Shown in pieces: positions 17,703 through 25,964 of a stretch of 64,000 nucleotides of DNA (the first letter of the stretch is position 1; every line of letters begins with the position of its first letter). The notes under the pieces were generated by a model, which was not told the DNA's origin, ran no database searches, and saw only the letters and a list, made by a program, of their open reading frames with translations. Source of the stretch: Pannonibacter carbonis. Lineage in GTDB: Bacteria; Pseudomonadota; Alphaproteobacteria; Rhizobiales; Stappiaceae. The stretch covers positions 1-64,000 of the forward strand of contig NZ_PUDR01000007.1 in the NCBI RefSeq assembly GCF_003012935.1, read 5' to 3'. The translations under genes were made by a program, and so were the position numbers.

Positions 17703-19059
17703 GGGCAACCTCCGTAACGACAAGGCGGAAGGCCGACATCGGGTCGTCCAGTTCCATCACATGATTGAGGGCGAATTCGTAGAGCGCGCCCCGGTCGGAC
17801 TGGGCCGGCGAATAGGGGAACGCGAAGGTCGGCAGTTCCTCATGATCGGTGAGCGGATAATGCAATACGAAGGGATTGATAAGCTTGCCGATCTCGGCCG
17901 CCTCCGCCTGGCTTTGCGCCGTGACGATGCCGAGCACGCCAACTTCGACCGGATCGCCAACGCGGTTTTCCTGGCCGCCCAGCGCGCCGTCAACGCCGAT
18001 CAAGCGAAATTCGAGCGTGTAGGCCTCCCCCGGCTCAAGCCCCATCCGGCTGCGGATCTCGCCTTCGAGGAACGCGGACAAGCGGTCGACCCAGGCGCGC
18101 GCGCCCTTCACATAACGCTCGTTGCGCAGGATCGCGAGGATCGTCGTCTGGTAGCCGGCTACGCGTGCGCCTTCGAGCTTCACCGTATAGGAGCCCTCAA
18201 CCCAGCGCGAGCCTTCGACCCGGACCCGCCGCTCGTCGAGCGCCGTGTAGCGCGCGCCGCGCACGTCGAGATAACCGCCCGGCTCATAGAGCTGATAGGG
18301 GTCGGAGTTCTCGTAGAGCATGTGGGCCGACACCGAATGCGGCGTGCAGGCCGCCGTCTCGGCCAGAGGCTCGACGGTGAAGCCATCGGCATCGAAGTCG
18401 ACCTGGATCACGCCGGACGTCGGGTGGGTGGAGCAGAGCGCGCCGCATTCGGCGATCTTGGCCCCGTGCCATGCCCCGCCCGCATGATCCCCGCGCAGAA
18501 GCGGCAGCGCGGAGATGGTTGCTGTGTCCGTCGTGCGGCCGGCGATGACGATATCGGCCCCGGTTGCCAGCGCCGCCTGCACCTGCTCGGCACCGGCCAG
18601 GGCGACGATGTTGGACAGACTGTCGAGCAGTGCCGGCGAGATTACGGGCGCCGGCTCGAGCGGCCTGATCTGTCCAGCCTCAAGGGCTGCGATGATGCGA
18701 TCTGCCGGCTGACTGGAGTAAAGCCGGGCGATCTTGAGGTTTTGCCCGAGTTCAACTGCAAGCTCGACCGTGATGTCATACATCCAGTCGACGGTGGCAT
18801 CGGTGCCGCAGGTGCCGGCGGTGCCGATCACCAGTGGCACGCCGGCTTCGGCGCGGGCGCGCATCAGGTCGCGCCACTCCGACTTGGTCGCGGCGCGGGA
18901 GTATTTCGACACACCGGCGCCAAGCGAAAATGGCCCGCTGTCTGTCGAGCCGCCGTCGATGCAGATGATATCCGGCCTGTTGTCGACGCCGCGCTTCAGC
19001 GCCGCCCTGTCAAAGCCGAGACCAAGCACCCCGGAGGGCACCAGAACACGTGTGGGCAT
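17686..19059 (-). CDS. Acyclic terpene utilization AtuA family protein (DUF1446)
   Basis: A 457-aa protein of the AtuA/DUF1446 family. AtuA is needed for citronellol/geranyl-CoA use in Pseudomonas, but its reaction is not established, and most family members sit in other pathways. Visible features are IDGGSTDSGPFSLG near residue 38, IGTAGTCGTDA near 95 and IVIAGRTTDTA near 190. The start MPTRVLVPSG at 19059 was chosen because the upstream codons read through a palindromic spacer. It follows tctA by 114 bases with a strong hairpin between, and overlaps DUF4387. It probably processes the carboxylate imported by TctABC; a terpene role should not be assumed. Confidence 0.82.
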   Translation of the reverse strand: MPTRVLVPSGVLGLGFDRAALKRGVDNRPDIICIDGGSTDSGPFSLGAGVSKYSRAATKSEWRDLMRARAEAGVPLVIGTAGTCGTDATVDWMYDITVELAVELGQNLKIARLYSSQPADRIIAALEAGQIRPLEPAPVISPALLDSLSNIVALAGAEQVQAALATGADIVIAGRTTDTATISALPLLRGDHAGGAWHGAKIAECGALCSTHPTSGVIQVDFDADGFTVEPLAETAACTPHSVSAHMLYENSDPYQLYEPGGYLDVRGARYTALDERRVRVEGSRWVEGSYTVKLEGARVAGYQTTILAILRNERYVKGARAWVDRLSAFLEGEIRSRMGLEPGEAYTLEFRLIGVDGALGGQENRVGDPVEVGVLGIVTAQSQAEAAEIGKLINPFVLHYPLTDHEELPTFAFPYSPAQSDRGALYEFALNHVMELDDPMSAFRLVVTEVAHGPAR

Positions 19060-19128
19060 GAAAGCTTGTCCCCGAAGGTACGGCTGGCCTTGCCAGCAAA
19101 GGGTGAGATACCCGGTTTGACACAAGGA

Positions 19129-19154
19129 CGGATCCGGGGCCAGCCCCGGATCCG
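19129..19154. repeat. 12-bp perfect hairpin between tctA and the AtuA gene
   Basis: The stem CGGATCCGGGGC (19129-19140) pairs with GCCCCGGATCCG (19143-19154) over a two-base loop. No T-run follows on either strand. It may stabilise the tctCBA message or reduce downstream expression within the operon. A second small palindrome, CTGGCCTTGCCAG, lies at 19084-19096. Confidence 0.6.
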
Positions 19155-19173
19155 CAGACCAGACATGCTTGTG

Positions 19174-20718
19174 TCAGTCCTTGTCGGCGATGTGGTCCGC
19201 CATGTGCTCGGTAGCAAAGGCCGGCGTCTGCGGCTTCTTGAGGAAATGACGCAGGAACATCGGCGCGACAAAGCCCAGCACCGCAGCCGTCCACAGGCCG
19301 ATCGAGATGCCCGACGAGAACAGGTAGGTCCAGTCCCCATCCGACAGCACCATGGCCCGCCGCAGGCTGTCTTCCATGTGATTGCCGAGCAGGATCCCAA
19401 GGATCACCGGCACGGTCGGTATGTCGAGCTTGCGCAGGACATAGCCGAGCACGCCAAAGGCGACCATCATCAGCATGTCGAAGGACGAACCAGTCAGCGA
19501 GAAGATGCCGACGAAGGCGATCATGGTAATCCCCGGCAACAGGATATAGCCCGGCACAGACAGGATATAGACGAACACCCGCACCATCGGGATATTCATC
19601 ACCAGCAGGACGATGTTGGCGATGAACAGCGAGGCAATCAGGCCCCAGACAATTTCCGGCCTTTCGGTAAAGAGCAGCGGACCCGGCGTGATGTTGAGTG
19701 TCAGCAGCAGGGCCAGCAAAACCGCCGTCGTTCCAGACCCAGGAACACCCAGCGTCAGCATCGGGATCAGAGCGCCGCCTGCGGCGGCATTGTTGCCAGC
19801 CTCGGGGGCTGCCACGCCGCGCGGATTGCCCTTGCCGAACGTGTCCTTATCTTTGGCAATGGCCTTCTCGCCGGCATAGGCGAGGAACGATCCGAGCGAC
19901 GCCCCTGCACCGGGCAAGACACCGGCGATGAAGCCGACGAGTGTGGAACGCAACATTGTCCAGCGTGCCGCGAACAAGTCCTTCCACGGCATCGTCAACT
20001 TGCCGAGCTTGACACCAATCGCGCTGTTCTTGCCGTGACTCTCGATGAAGAAGAACACTTCCGCCACCGCGAACAGACCGACAATCGCGACGAGGAAGTC
20101 AATGCCATCAAACAGATGCATGTTGCCGAAGGTGAAGCGGGGCATGCCGGTGGTCTTGTCCAGCCCGACCATGGCCAGCGCGAGCCCGAGCGCGGCTGCC
20201 ATGGCTGCCTTTGCCTGGTTGTTCGAACCAAGACCGCCGAGGGTACAGAACGCCAGCATGTAGAGGGCAAAATACTCCGCCGGTCCGAACTGATAGGCAA
20301 CGCGGGCCAGCAGCGGGGCCATGAGTGCAAGACCGACGGTCGCAAGGAACGCACCGACGAAGGAGGCAACCGCCGAGATGGCCAGCGCGTCGCCTGCCCG
20401 GCCCTGCTTGGCCATCGGGTAGCCGTCGAGCGTCGTCATCATCGCCGGTTCATCACCGGGAATGTTGAGCAGGATCGACGAGATGCGTCCGCCATACATG
20501 CAGCCGTAATAGACAGCCGTCAGCAGGACCAGCGCCGACATGGCATCGAGCCCAAGGGTGAAGGAAATCGGGATCATCAGCGCGACGCCATTCGATGGCC
20601 CGAGCCCCGGCAGGGCTCCGATGATGGTTCCGAGGAAACAGCCGACGATTGCCAGGAACAGCGTGGTCGGCGTCAGCGCAATGGAGAATCCAAGCGCAAG
20701 GTTCGACAGGATATCCAT
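19174..20718 (-). CDS. tctA: Tripartite tricarboxylate transporter, large permease TctA
   Basis: A 514-aa polytopic permease (about 11-12 helices) of the TTT family, which imports carboxylates with a cation gradient and the binding protein TctC. The family signatures are GALPGLGPSNGVALMIP near residue 38 and GVLPGAGASLGSFLAY in the second half, the duplicated PGxG loops. The ATG at 20718 has AAGGAG just upstream. It follows tctB by 9 bases. The substrate is probably citrate or another carboxylate; the adjacent AtuA-type protein hints at a non-citrate ligand. Confidence 0.93.
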   Translation of the reverse strand: MDILSNLALGFSIALTPTTLFLAIVGCFLGTIIGALPGLGPSNGVALMIPISFTLGLDAMSALVLLTAVYYGCMYGGRISSILLNIPGDEPAMMTTLDGYPMAKQGRAGDALAISAVASFVGAFLATVGLALMAPLLARVAYQFGPAEYFALYMLAFCTLGGLGSNNQAKAAMAAALGLALAMVGLDKTTGMPRFTFGNMHLFDGIDFLVAIVGLFAVAEVFFFIESHGKNSAIGVKLGKLTMPWKDLFAARWTMLRSTLVGFIAGVLPGAGASLGSFLAYAGEKAIAKDKDTFGKGNPRGVAAPEAGNNAAAGGALIPMLTLGVPGSGTTAVLLALLLTLNITPGPLLFTERPEIVWGLIASLFIANIVLLVMNIPMVRVFVYILSVPGYILLPGITMIAFVGIFSLTGSSFDMLMMVAFGVLGYVLRKLDIPTVPVILGILLGNHMEDSLRRAMVLSDGDWTYLFSSGISIGLWTAAVLGFVAPMFLRHFLKKPQTPAFATEHMADHIADKD

Positions 20719-20727
20719 GAGGTCTCC

Positions 20728-21168
20728 TTAGCCCATCAGGGCGCGCGGCAGCGCCACGAGGCCGAGGCCGAGGGCATATTTGAAGACAAGGAACAGGCCG
20801 ATCCCGAGACCAGCGCCCGTCAGGGCGGCGGGCACGGGGCGCGGCGAAATCTGGAAGCTCAGCACACCGGCAGCAATCATGGTCGGCACGATGAAACCGA
20901 GCGGCCGCACCGACATGGCATAGAGGATCAGCAACGCCAGTGTCAGGGCCAGCTTCGCCAGCGTCGCTGAGCGGGGCCAGTCCGCATCCGGATCCGGCTG
21001 CAGCAGCATGGCAACTGCCGAAACCAGGATCACACCGCCAATGATGTAAGGAAACACCCTCGGACCGATCGGGTCGGAGAGAAAGCTGGTCTCGATGCCC
21101 GCGGCGCTGAGGAGATACCCCAGCGCCGCAAAGATCATGACCAGACCAAAGATCCGGTCGCCGCGCAT
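20728..21168 (-). CDS. tctB: Tripartite tricarboxylate transporter, small permease TctB
   Basis: A 146-aa membrane protein with four helices, the small subunit of the TTT importer. It begins MRGDRIFGLVMI, typical of TctB, and carries the IGPRVFPYIIGG motif. The start at 21168 overlaps the tctC stop by one base (TAATG), so tctC and tctB are translationally coupled. Confidence 0.9.
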   Translation of the reverse strand: MRGDRIFGLVMIFAALGYLLSAAGIETSFLSDPIGPRVFPYIIGGVILVSAVAMLLQPDPDADWPRSATLAKLALTLALLILYAMSVRPLGFIVPTMIAAGVLSFQISPRPVPAALTGAGLGIGLFLVFKYALGLGLVALPRALMG

Positions 21169-22133
21169 TATTTGATGATCCCGATCTCGCGAGAAATGGT
21201 CTGGATTTCGGCAATGTTCTCGCCGACCCACTTCTCGAAGTCGTCACCGATCAGCGTGTAGGGAGCCAGGCCGTTGTCGGCCATGACCTTCTGCCACTGC
21301 GCCGACTCGGCAACTTTCTTCAGGCCGTCCGACCACTTCGCAAAGTCGGCATCGGAAATGTCCTTCGGGACATAGAACCCACGCCAGTTGACCGCGACCA
21401 TGTCGATGCCCTGTTCCTTGGCTGTCGGAATATCCGGGAAAGCTGCAATGCGTTCATCGGCCAGGACAGCGACCGCGCGGACATCGCCTGACTTGATGAA
21501 ACCGCTGATTTCCGAGATATCGCCAGTCATGGCTGCGGTGAAGCCGCCAACCGTCTGGGTGATCGCATCAGCTCCGCCGTCAACGCCGATGTACTTGATG
21601 GCGCGTGCGTCCTTGAAGCCGGCGCGGTCCATCAGCATCAGGACCTTGAGATGGTCAAAACCACCCACCGCCGAGCCGCCGGCAAAGGCCACCTTGCTCG
21701 GGTTTGTCTTCACCGCTTCCACCAAGTCGGCGAGTGTCTGCAAAGGGCTGTCCTTGGCAACGACGATCACGCCCGGATCACCGCCGAGTGTGCCGAGCCA
21801 GCGGACCTGGTCCGCTGTCATGCCGGAAAATGCGTTCTGGGCGAGGCGGGTGGTGGTGGCGGACGACGCGGCAATGATCAGGTCCGCATCAGAGCCCCGC
21901 TCGCCGACAACATGACCGTAGGCAACTCCGCCGCCGGCACCGGCCATGTTGGTCACCTGCACCGGGTTCGGCACGACGCCGATCTCATGCATGATCTGGC
22001 CAACCTGGCGGCAGGTGAAGTCCCAGCCCCCGCCCGGGTTGGCCGGAGCAATGCACTCGGTGGCGGATGCGCTGACGGACAGGCCTGCGACAAGCGCCGC
22101 GCCAAGCGCGAACGCCTTGAAAGTCGTTTTCAT
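21168..22133 (-). CDS. tctC: Tripartite tricarboxylate transporter, substrate-binding protein TctC
   Basis: A 321-aa periplasmic binding protein of the Bug/TctC family. A Sec signal peptide covers about residues 1-23 (MKTTFKAFALGAALVAG then VSASA). Mature-protein family features are APANPGGGWDFTCR near residue 28 and NMAGAGGGVAYGHV near 60, the ligand-binding loops. The ATG at 22133 has GGAGGAG upstream; in-frame codons further upstream are not signal-like. It is first in the minus-strand operon and divergent from tctD, whose product is expected to activate it. Confidence 0.92.
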   Translation of the reverse strand: MKTTFKAFALGAALVAGLSVSASATECIAPANPGGGWDFTCRQVGQIMHEIGVVPNPVQVTNMAGAGGGVAYGHVVGERGSDADLIIAASSATTTRLAQNAFSGMTADQVRWLGTLGGDPGVIVVAKDSPLQTLADLVEAVKTNPSKVAFAGGSAVGGFDHLKVLMLMDRAGFKDARAIKYIGVDGGADAITQTVGGFTAAMTGDISEISGFIKSGDVRAVAVLADERIAAFPDIPTAKEQGIDMVAVNWRGFYVPKDISDADFAKWSDGLKKVAESAQWQKVMADNGLAPYTLIGDDFEKWVGENIAEIQTISREIGIIK

Positions 22134-22212
22134 CCCTGGTTCTCCTCCCTGGGGAATGGATATGGCGCACGGGCTCCTCAGCCCCTTGCGTCCGCCATTC
22201 ATTTGCGGGAAA

Positions 22213-22230
22213 CCTGACACAAACCTGTCA
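22213..22230. promoter_or_regulatory. Candidate TctD-binding direct repeats
   Basis: CCTGACA (22213-22219) and CCTGTCA (22224-22230) form a tandem repeat with an 11-base period in the 121-base tctC/tctD intergenic region. OmpR-type regulators bind two half-sites one helical turn apart. The second copy extends to a near-palindrome, CCTGTCACAGG. Confidence 0.45.
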
Positions 22231-22254
22231 CAGGCTTTAACAACGGGTAAGACC

Positions 22255-22920
22255 TTGCGCTTTCTTCTGATCGAAGACCATGAAGACCTCGGCCGGTCCG
22301 TCCAGGAACGCCTGATGCTGGAGGGGCATGCCGTTGATCTCGCTCAGACTTTGGCCCAGGCGCGGGAGTTCCAGCAGGCCGCAGTCTATGACCTGGTGCT
22401 ACTCGACATCATGCTGCCCGATGGCGATGGCCGCGTCTTCCTGACGAGCCAGCGCGAGGCCGGCAACACCACGCCGGTGATTGTCATGACAGCCCGCGCG
22501 GCCATCAGCGATCGGGTTGGCACCCTCGACATGGGCGCGGATGACTACATCACCAAACCTTTCGACTATGCCGAACTGGAAGCGCGCTGCCGCGCCATCC
22601 TGCGCCGTCGTGGCGGCGTCGCCGACACTCGCCATCGTCATGCCGACCTCACTTTCGATCCGCTCGCCGGAACCATCGAGGTCAACGGCGAGACCCGGGA
22701 ACTGCGCAGCCGGGAACTGCGCTTGCTGGAGGTCTTCCTCGGGGCACCGGGCCGCATCCTGTCCAAGGACCACCTGTGCGACCGGCTGTTTTCCTTCTCT
22801 GAACCGGTCAGCGACAACGCCATCGAAGTCTATGTCGGACGCCTGCGCAAGAAACTGGCAGGCAGCCGCCTGCGCATCGACACCATGCGCGGCCTCGGCT
22901 ATCGGCTGAGCGGAACATGA
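22255..22920 (+). CDS. tctD: Two-component response regulator, TctD-like (OmpR family)
   Basis: A 221-aa response regulator. The receiver domain has the acidic pocket near IEDHED, the phosphoacceptor Asp51 in VLLDIMLPDGDG, and Lys in DDYITKPFD. The C-terminal OmpR/PhoB winged helix covers about residues 125-220. Translation probably starts at TTG 22255, because the frame before it runs into the tctC leader and no ATG or GTG lies at the right place. It overlaps the kinase gene by four bases. It is divergent from tctCBA, as in known TctDE systems, and so probably activates carboxylate uptake. Confidence 0.88.
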   Translation: MRFLLIEDHEDLGRSVQERLMLEGHAVDLAQTLAQAREFQQAAVYDLVLLDIMLPDGDGRVFLTSQREAGNTTPVIVMTARAAISDRVGTLDMGADDYITKPFDYAELEARCRAILRRRGGVADTRHRHADLTFDPLAGTIEVNGETRELRSRELRLLEVFLGAPGRILSKDHLCDRLFSFSEPVSDNAIEVYVGRLRKKLAGSRLRIDTMRGLGYRLSGT

Positions 22921-24365
22921 CGACGGCCCGTATCGCACCGTCCCTGCGCCGCCGGCTGGTGATTCGCCTGCTGGCCATCGCCGGCATTCTCGCTGTCATC
23001 CTGTTTGTCGCCGTCCGCTTCAGCGCCGAGACCGCCTCCGAGACCACACTCGACGCGGTCCTCGGCGTTGCCACCGCCTCCATTGCCGATGACTTGCGCA
23101 GCGGCGAAAGCGGGGCAAGGGTCAGCCTGCCACCGGAAACCTTCTCGATGCTCGCCGCCATGGGCGAGGAACGGGTTTTCTACCGCATCCTGATCGGCGA
23201 GACGACGCTGACCGGCTACGCCGACCTGCCCCTGCCCCGCGACACACCGACCGCCGTTGCCCCGGTGTTCTATTCCCGCACCTACCGCGAGGCCGACCTG
23301 CGCCTGGCTGCGGTCTCGCGCAACCTGATCATCGACGGCCTGCCCGTGACTGCACTGGTGATTGTCGGCCAGACGCGGGAGGGCCAGCGCGTTATCGCCC
23401 AGCACCTGGCAAATCGGGCCGCCCTGCTCGGACTGCTGGTGTTTCTCCTGGCCATTCCAGCCAGTCTCGTGGCCGCCACCAGCCTGCTGCGCCCTTTGGA
23501 CCGGCTTGCCGAAGCAATGACACGGCGTGGCCCGCGCGACCTCAGGCCGGTGCGCCATCCCGTGCCGGAGGAACTGGCCCCGCTGATCGGCGCCCTCAAC
23601 AGTTTCATCGCCCGCCTGAAGTCCACCCTCGCCCAGACCGAGACTTTCATTGCCGAGGCCGCGCACCACATCCGTACGCCTCTTGCCACCTTGCGCAGTG
23701 AAGTCGAGTTGGCACTGCGCCTCGCCAAGGACGAGCCTATGCGCCAGCGCCTGCGCCGACTGCTGCGCACCGTCGATGAAGGCTCCCGCTCGGCAGGGCA
23801 GTTGCTGGACCACGCCACCGTCCTCTACCGTGCCGAGCAACAGGCCTTCGCCCGGGTCGACCTTGGCCAACTCGCTCGCGGCCTGGTGGATCGCTACCGC
23901 ACCACGGCGGATCTCAAGGACATCCGGCTGCACCTCGACAAGCCGGCCGGTCTCCTGGTGGTCTCCGGTGACGCAGTGCTGCTGGAAGCGGCCCTGCGCA
24001 ACCTGATCGACAATGCGATCAAATATTCCTCCGAGGAGTCCGACATCCACATCACCTTGTCGGCCACGGCGGAGATCGCCACGTTCCGGTGTCTCGATCA
24101 GGGCCGCGGTCTGGACGGCGCTGTGGCTGATGACCTGCGCGTCCGCTTTCAGCGTGGCAGCAATGTTGAGGACGTGGTCGGCTCCGGGCTCGGCCTGACA
24201 ATTGTCGCCGAAGCGGTCGAAGCCATGGGTGGCAGCTTCAGGCTGGAGGCCCGCCCGTCCGGCGGCACAGCCGCGATCCTGTCCCTGCCCCTTGCACCAG
24301 CCGAATTGCGGACATCAGATCAGACCTCAGGCCCGGTCGCCCTGACAGCACAGGACACGCCATGA
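22917..24365 (+). CDS. tctE: Sensor histidine kinase, TctE-like
   Basis: A 482-aa membrane kinase. It has a helix at about residues 14-34, a periplasmic sensor to about 167, a second helix at about 168-190, a HAMP linker, and a HisKA domain with phospho-acceptor His250 (EAAHHIRTPL). The ATPase domain has its N box at NLIDNAIKYS and a G box at GSGLGLTIV. The start overlaps the regulator stop (ATGA), and the stop overlaps the next gene by four bases. It probably senses the carboxylate or the binding protein encoded downstream and phosphorylates the TctD-like regulator. Confidence 0.9.
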   Translation: MTTARIAPSLRRRLVIRLLAIAGILAVILFVAVRFSAETASETTLDAVLGVATASIADDLRSGESGARVSLPPETFSMLAAMGEERVFYRILIGETTLTGYADLPLPRDTPTAVAPVFYSRTYREADLRLAAVSRNLIIDGLPVTALVIVGQTREGQRVIAQHLANRAALLGLLVFLLAIPASLVAATSLLRPLDRLAEAMTRRGPRDLRPVRHPVPEELAPLIGALNSFIARLKSTLAQTETFIAEAAHHIRTPLATLRSEVELALRLAKDEPMRQRLRRLLRTVDEGSRSAGQLLDHATVLYRAEQQAFARVDLGQLARGLVDRYRTTADLKDIRLHLDKPAGLLVVSGDAVLLEAALRNLIDNAIKYSSEESDIHITLSATAEIATFRCLDQGRGLDGAVADDLRVRFQRGSNVEDVVGSGLGLTIVAEAVEAMGGSFRLEARPSGGTAAILSLPLAPAELRTSDQTSGPVALTAQDTP

Positions 24366-25480
24366 CCCACTGCTCCGGACAGGCCGAGGTACGACGCTGG
24401 CCTTGCCAGCATCAGCTCGAACAGCGCCCCCCGACCGGGCGCTTCATCCGCTTGTTGCTGCTACTGCTGGTTGCGGCCTGTCTGCCCGGCTCGCCCACCC
24501 GTGCCTTTGAGATCGAGGCCGAACGTCTGTTTGGCAACCCCGGTGCGGCAACCCGCATCCGGGTCCTCTCGACCACGGATATCGCTGTTTTCGCCCCCGT
24601 CCTCGACGGCTTCATTGCCGCCCGGCCTGACATTGCCGTCTCCTATGTGGTGGCCTCCAGCCAGGAAGTGTTCACTGCGATTGATCGGGAGAAGGCATCG
24701 TTTGACGTGGTGATATCCTCGGCCATGGACCTGCAGATGAAACTTGCTAATGACGGCCGCGCGAGGCCACTGCCCGATGGCATCCTGGCCGGGCGGCCGG
24801 CCTGGGCAAGATGGCGGGACACGCTGGTCGCCGTGGCACAGGAGCCAGCCGTGCTGCTGATCGCCCGCGAGGCGCTGGACGGTGGCCTGCCGGTGCCGCG
24901 CAGCCGGCGCGATGTGATTGCATTGCTGCGCGATCACGCCGACCGGTTTCGCGGTCGCATCGGCACCTATGATCCAAAGGTCTCGGGCGCGGGCTACCTT
25001 TTCGCGACCCAGGACGCCCGGCTCAGCGAGACCTTCTGGCGCCTTGCCGAGGTGATGGGACGGCTGGACACGAAACTCTATTGCTGCTCAGCCAACATGA
25101 TCGAGGCGATGCTCAGCGGCGAGTTGCTGCTGGCCTACAATGTCCTGGGCAGCTACAGCCGCAAGGATGACCTCTACCGCGACAAGATCATCCTCGTCGA
25201 ACCGGAGGATTTCACCGTGACGCTGCTGCGCACGGCGTTGATCCCGCAGGAAGCCCAACGGCCGGCGGAGGGCGGTGCCTTTCTCGCCTATCTCCTGTCG
25301 CCCGCCGGCCAGTCCCTCGTGCTGGAGGCTGCCGGCCTGCCGTTGATCGATCCGCGTGTCTACGCGGAGAAACCGCATCTGCGGCCAATCCGGCTCGATC
25401 CTGGACTGCTGGCCCAGCTCGACAGCCTCACCCGCCAGGGCTTTCTGGACGAATGGCAGGCCGCGATGGATCAGCCGTGA
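24362..25480 (+). CDS. Periplasmic substrate-binding protein of the tctDE operon
   Basis: A 372-aa exported protein of the iron(III)/2-aminoethylphosphonate type of binding protein. A basic N-region and the hydrophobic run LLLLLLVAAC near residues 31-40 form the signal; the Cys in VAAC could be a lipobox residue, though the cleavage context CLPGS is not typical. Features include STTDIAVFAPVLDGF near residue 63 and YDPKVSGAGY near 200. It is translationally coupled to the kinase gene (ATGA), and no permease gene follows. It may act as a periplasmic ligand sensor for the kinase instead of, or as well as, serving a transporter. The first 25 residues are unusually polar, so the true start may lie further in. 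Confidence 0.75.
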   Translation: MTHCSGQAEVRRWPCQHQLEQRPPTGRFIRLLLLLLVAACLPGSPTRAFEIEAERLFGNPGAATRIRVLSTTDIAVFAPVLDGFIAARPDIAVSYVVASSQEVFTAIDREKASFDVVISSAMDLQMKLANDGRARPLPDGILAGRPAWARWRDTLVAVAQEPAVLLIAREALDGGLPVPRSRRDVIALLRDHADRFRGRIGTYDPKVSGAGYLFATQDARLSETFWRLAEVMGRLDTKLYCCSANMIEAMLSGELLLAYNVLGSYSRKDDLYRDKIILVEPEDFTVTLLRTALIPQEAQRPAEGGAFLAYLLSPAGQSLVLEAAGLPLIDPRVYAEKPHLRPIRLDPGLLAQLDSLTRQGFLDEWQAAMDQP

Positions 25481-25490
25481 GCGGGACCGC

Positions 25491-25889
25491 TCACGACATC
25501 AGCATCAGGTAGATGACGATGAACAGCGGCGGGACTTCGAGGAAAGCGTCCCCGAACAGGAACACCTTCAGAAAGAAGAAGAGGAAAGCCCCGTAAAGCG
25601 CCATGGCAAAAGGCATAAGAAAGCCTGGCGTGATTGGCGCAACCAGCGCCAGCAGCGGATCAGTGACTTTGCGCAGCACGACGAAGAAGGTGATGTTCCG
25701 GTCGGAACCGACCACGAATTCCAGCACACCGCGCGAAAACAGGAACGCGGCAATCGCGGTCAGGGCATAGGTCCCACCTAGCAGGACCGCCACTTCCCCC
25801 GGCATGCCGCCAAGGAGAAACGTTGCGATGGCCATGACATAGGTCCCGGCCAGAATGAAGATGCCAGTAATGGCCGACCCCTGCTGCAT
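25491..25889 (-). CDS. Small conserved membrane protein
   Basis: A 132-aa protein with about four membrane helices, ending in the hydrophobic tail IVIYLMLMS. I do not recognise its family. It lies downstream of the symporter on the same strand, but an intrinsic terminator separates the two, so it may have its own promoter in the 75-base gap or depend on read-through. It is convergent with the tctE-operon binding-protein gene, only 10 bases away. Confidence 0.6.
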   Translation of the reverse strand: MQQGSAITGIFILAGTYVMAIATFLLGGMPGEVAVLLGGTYALTAIAAFLFSRGVLEFVVGSDRNITFFVVLRKVTDPLLALVAPITPGFLMPFAMALYGAFLFFFLKVFLFGDAFLEVPPLFIVIYLMLMS

Positions 25890-25907
25890 CTGGAATTCCC
25901 TTGGAGT

Positions 25908-25948
25908 TAAAAAGCGACGGGCGCAGGACCGTGAAGATCCTGCGCCCG
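25908..25948 (-). terminator. Intrinsic terminator of the symporter operon
   Basis: Read on the minus strand, an 11-bp stem CGGGCGCAGGA/TCCTGCGCCCG (25948-25938 with 25928-25918) is followed by TCGCTTTTTAA. It lies 17 bases after the symporter stop. Confidence 0.85.
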
Positions 25949-25964
25949 ATCTATAGCGGCAAAC

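Noticed and set aside
17686-19059. A terpene-degradation pathway, from the AtuA name
   Set aside because: No other atu or liu genes are present; the neighbours are a carboxylate transporter and its regulators.
17638-20970. A 1110-codon open frame on the plus strand opposite tctA and the AtuA gene
   Set aside because: Its translation is Arg/His/Gln-rich low-complexity sequence typical of antisense frames in G+C-rich DNA, while the minus strand encodes well-conserved families.
24379-24412. A shared CTGGCCTTGCCAG-like string at the start of the tctE-operon binding-protein gene and at 19084-19096
   Set aside because: The match is short and self-complementary, so chance similarity of palindromes in G+C-rich DNA is enough to explain it.
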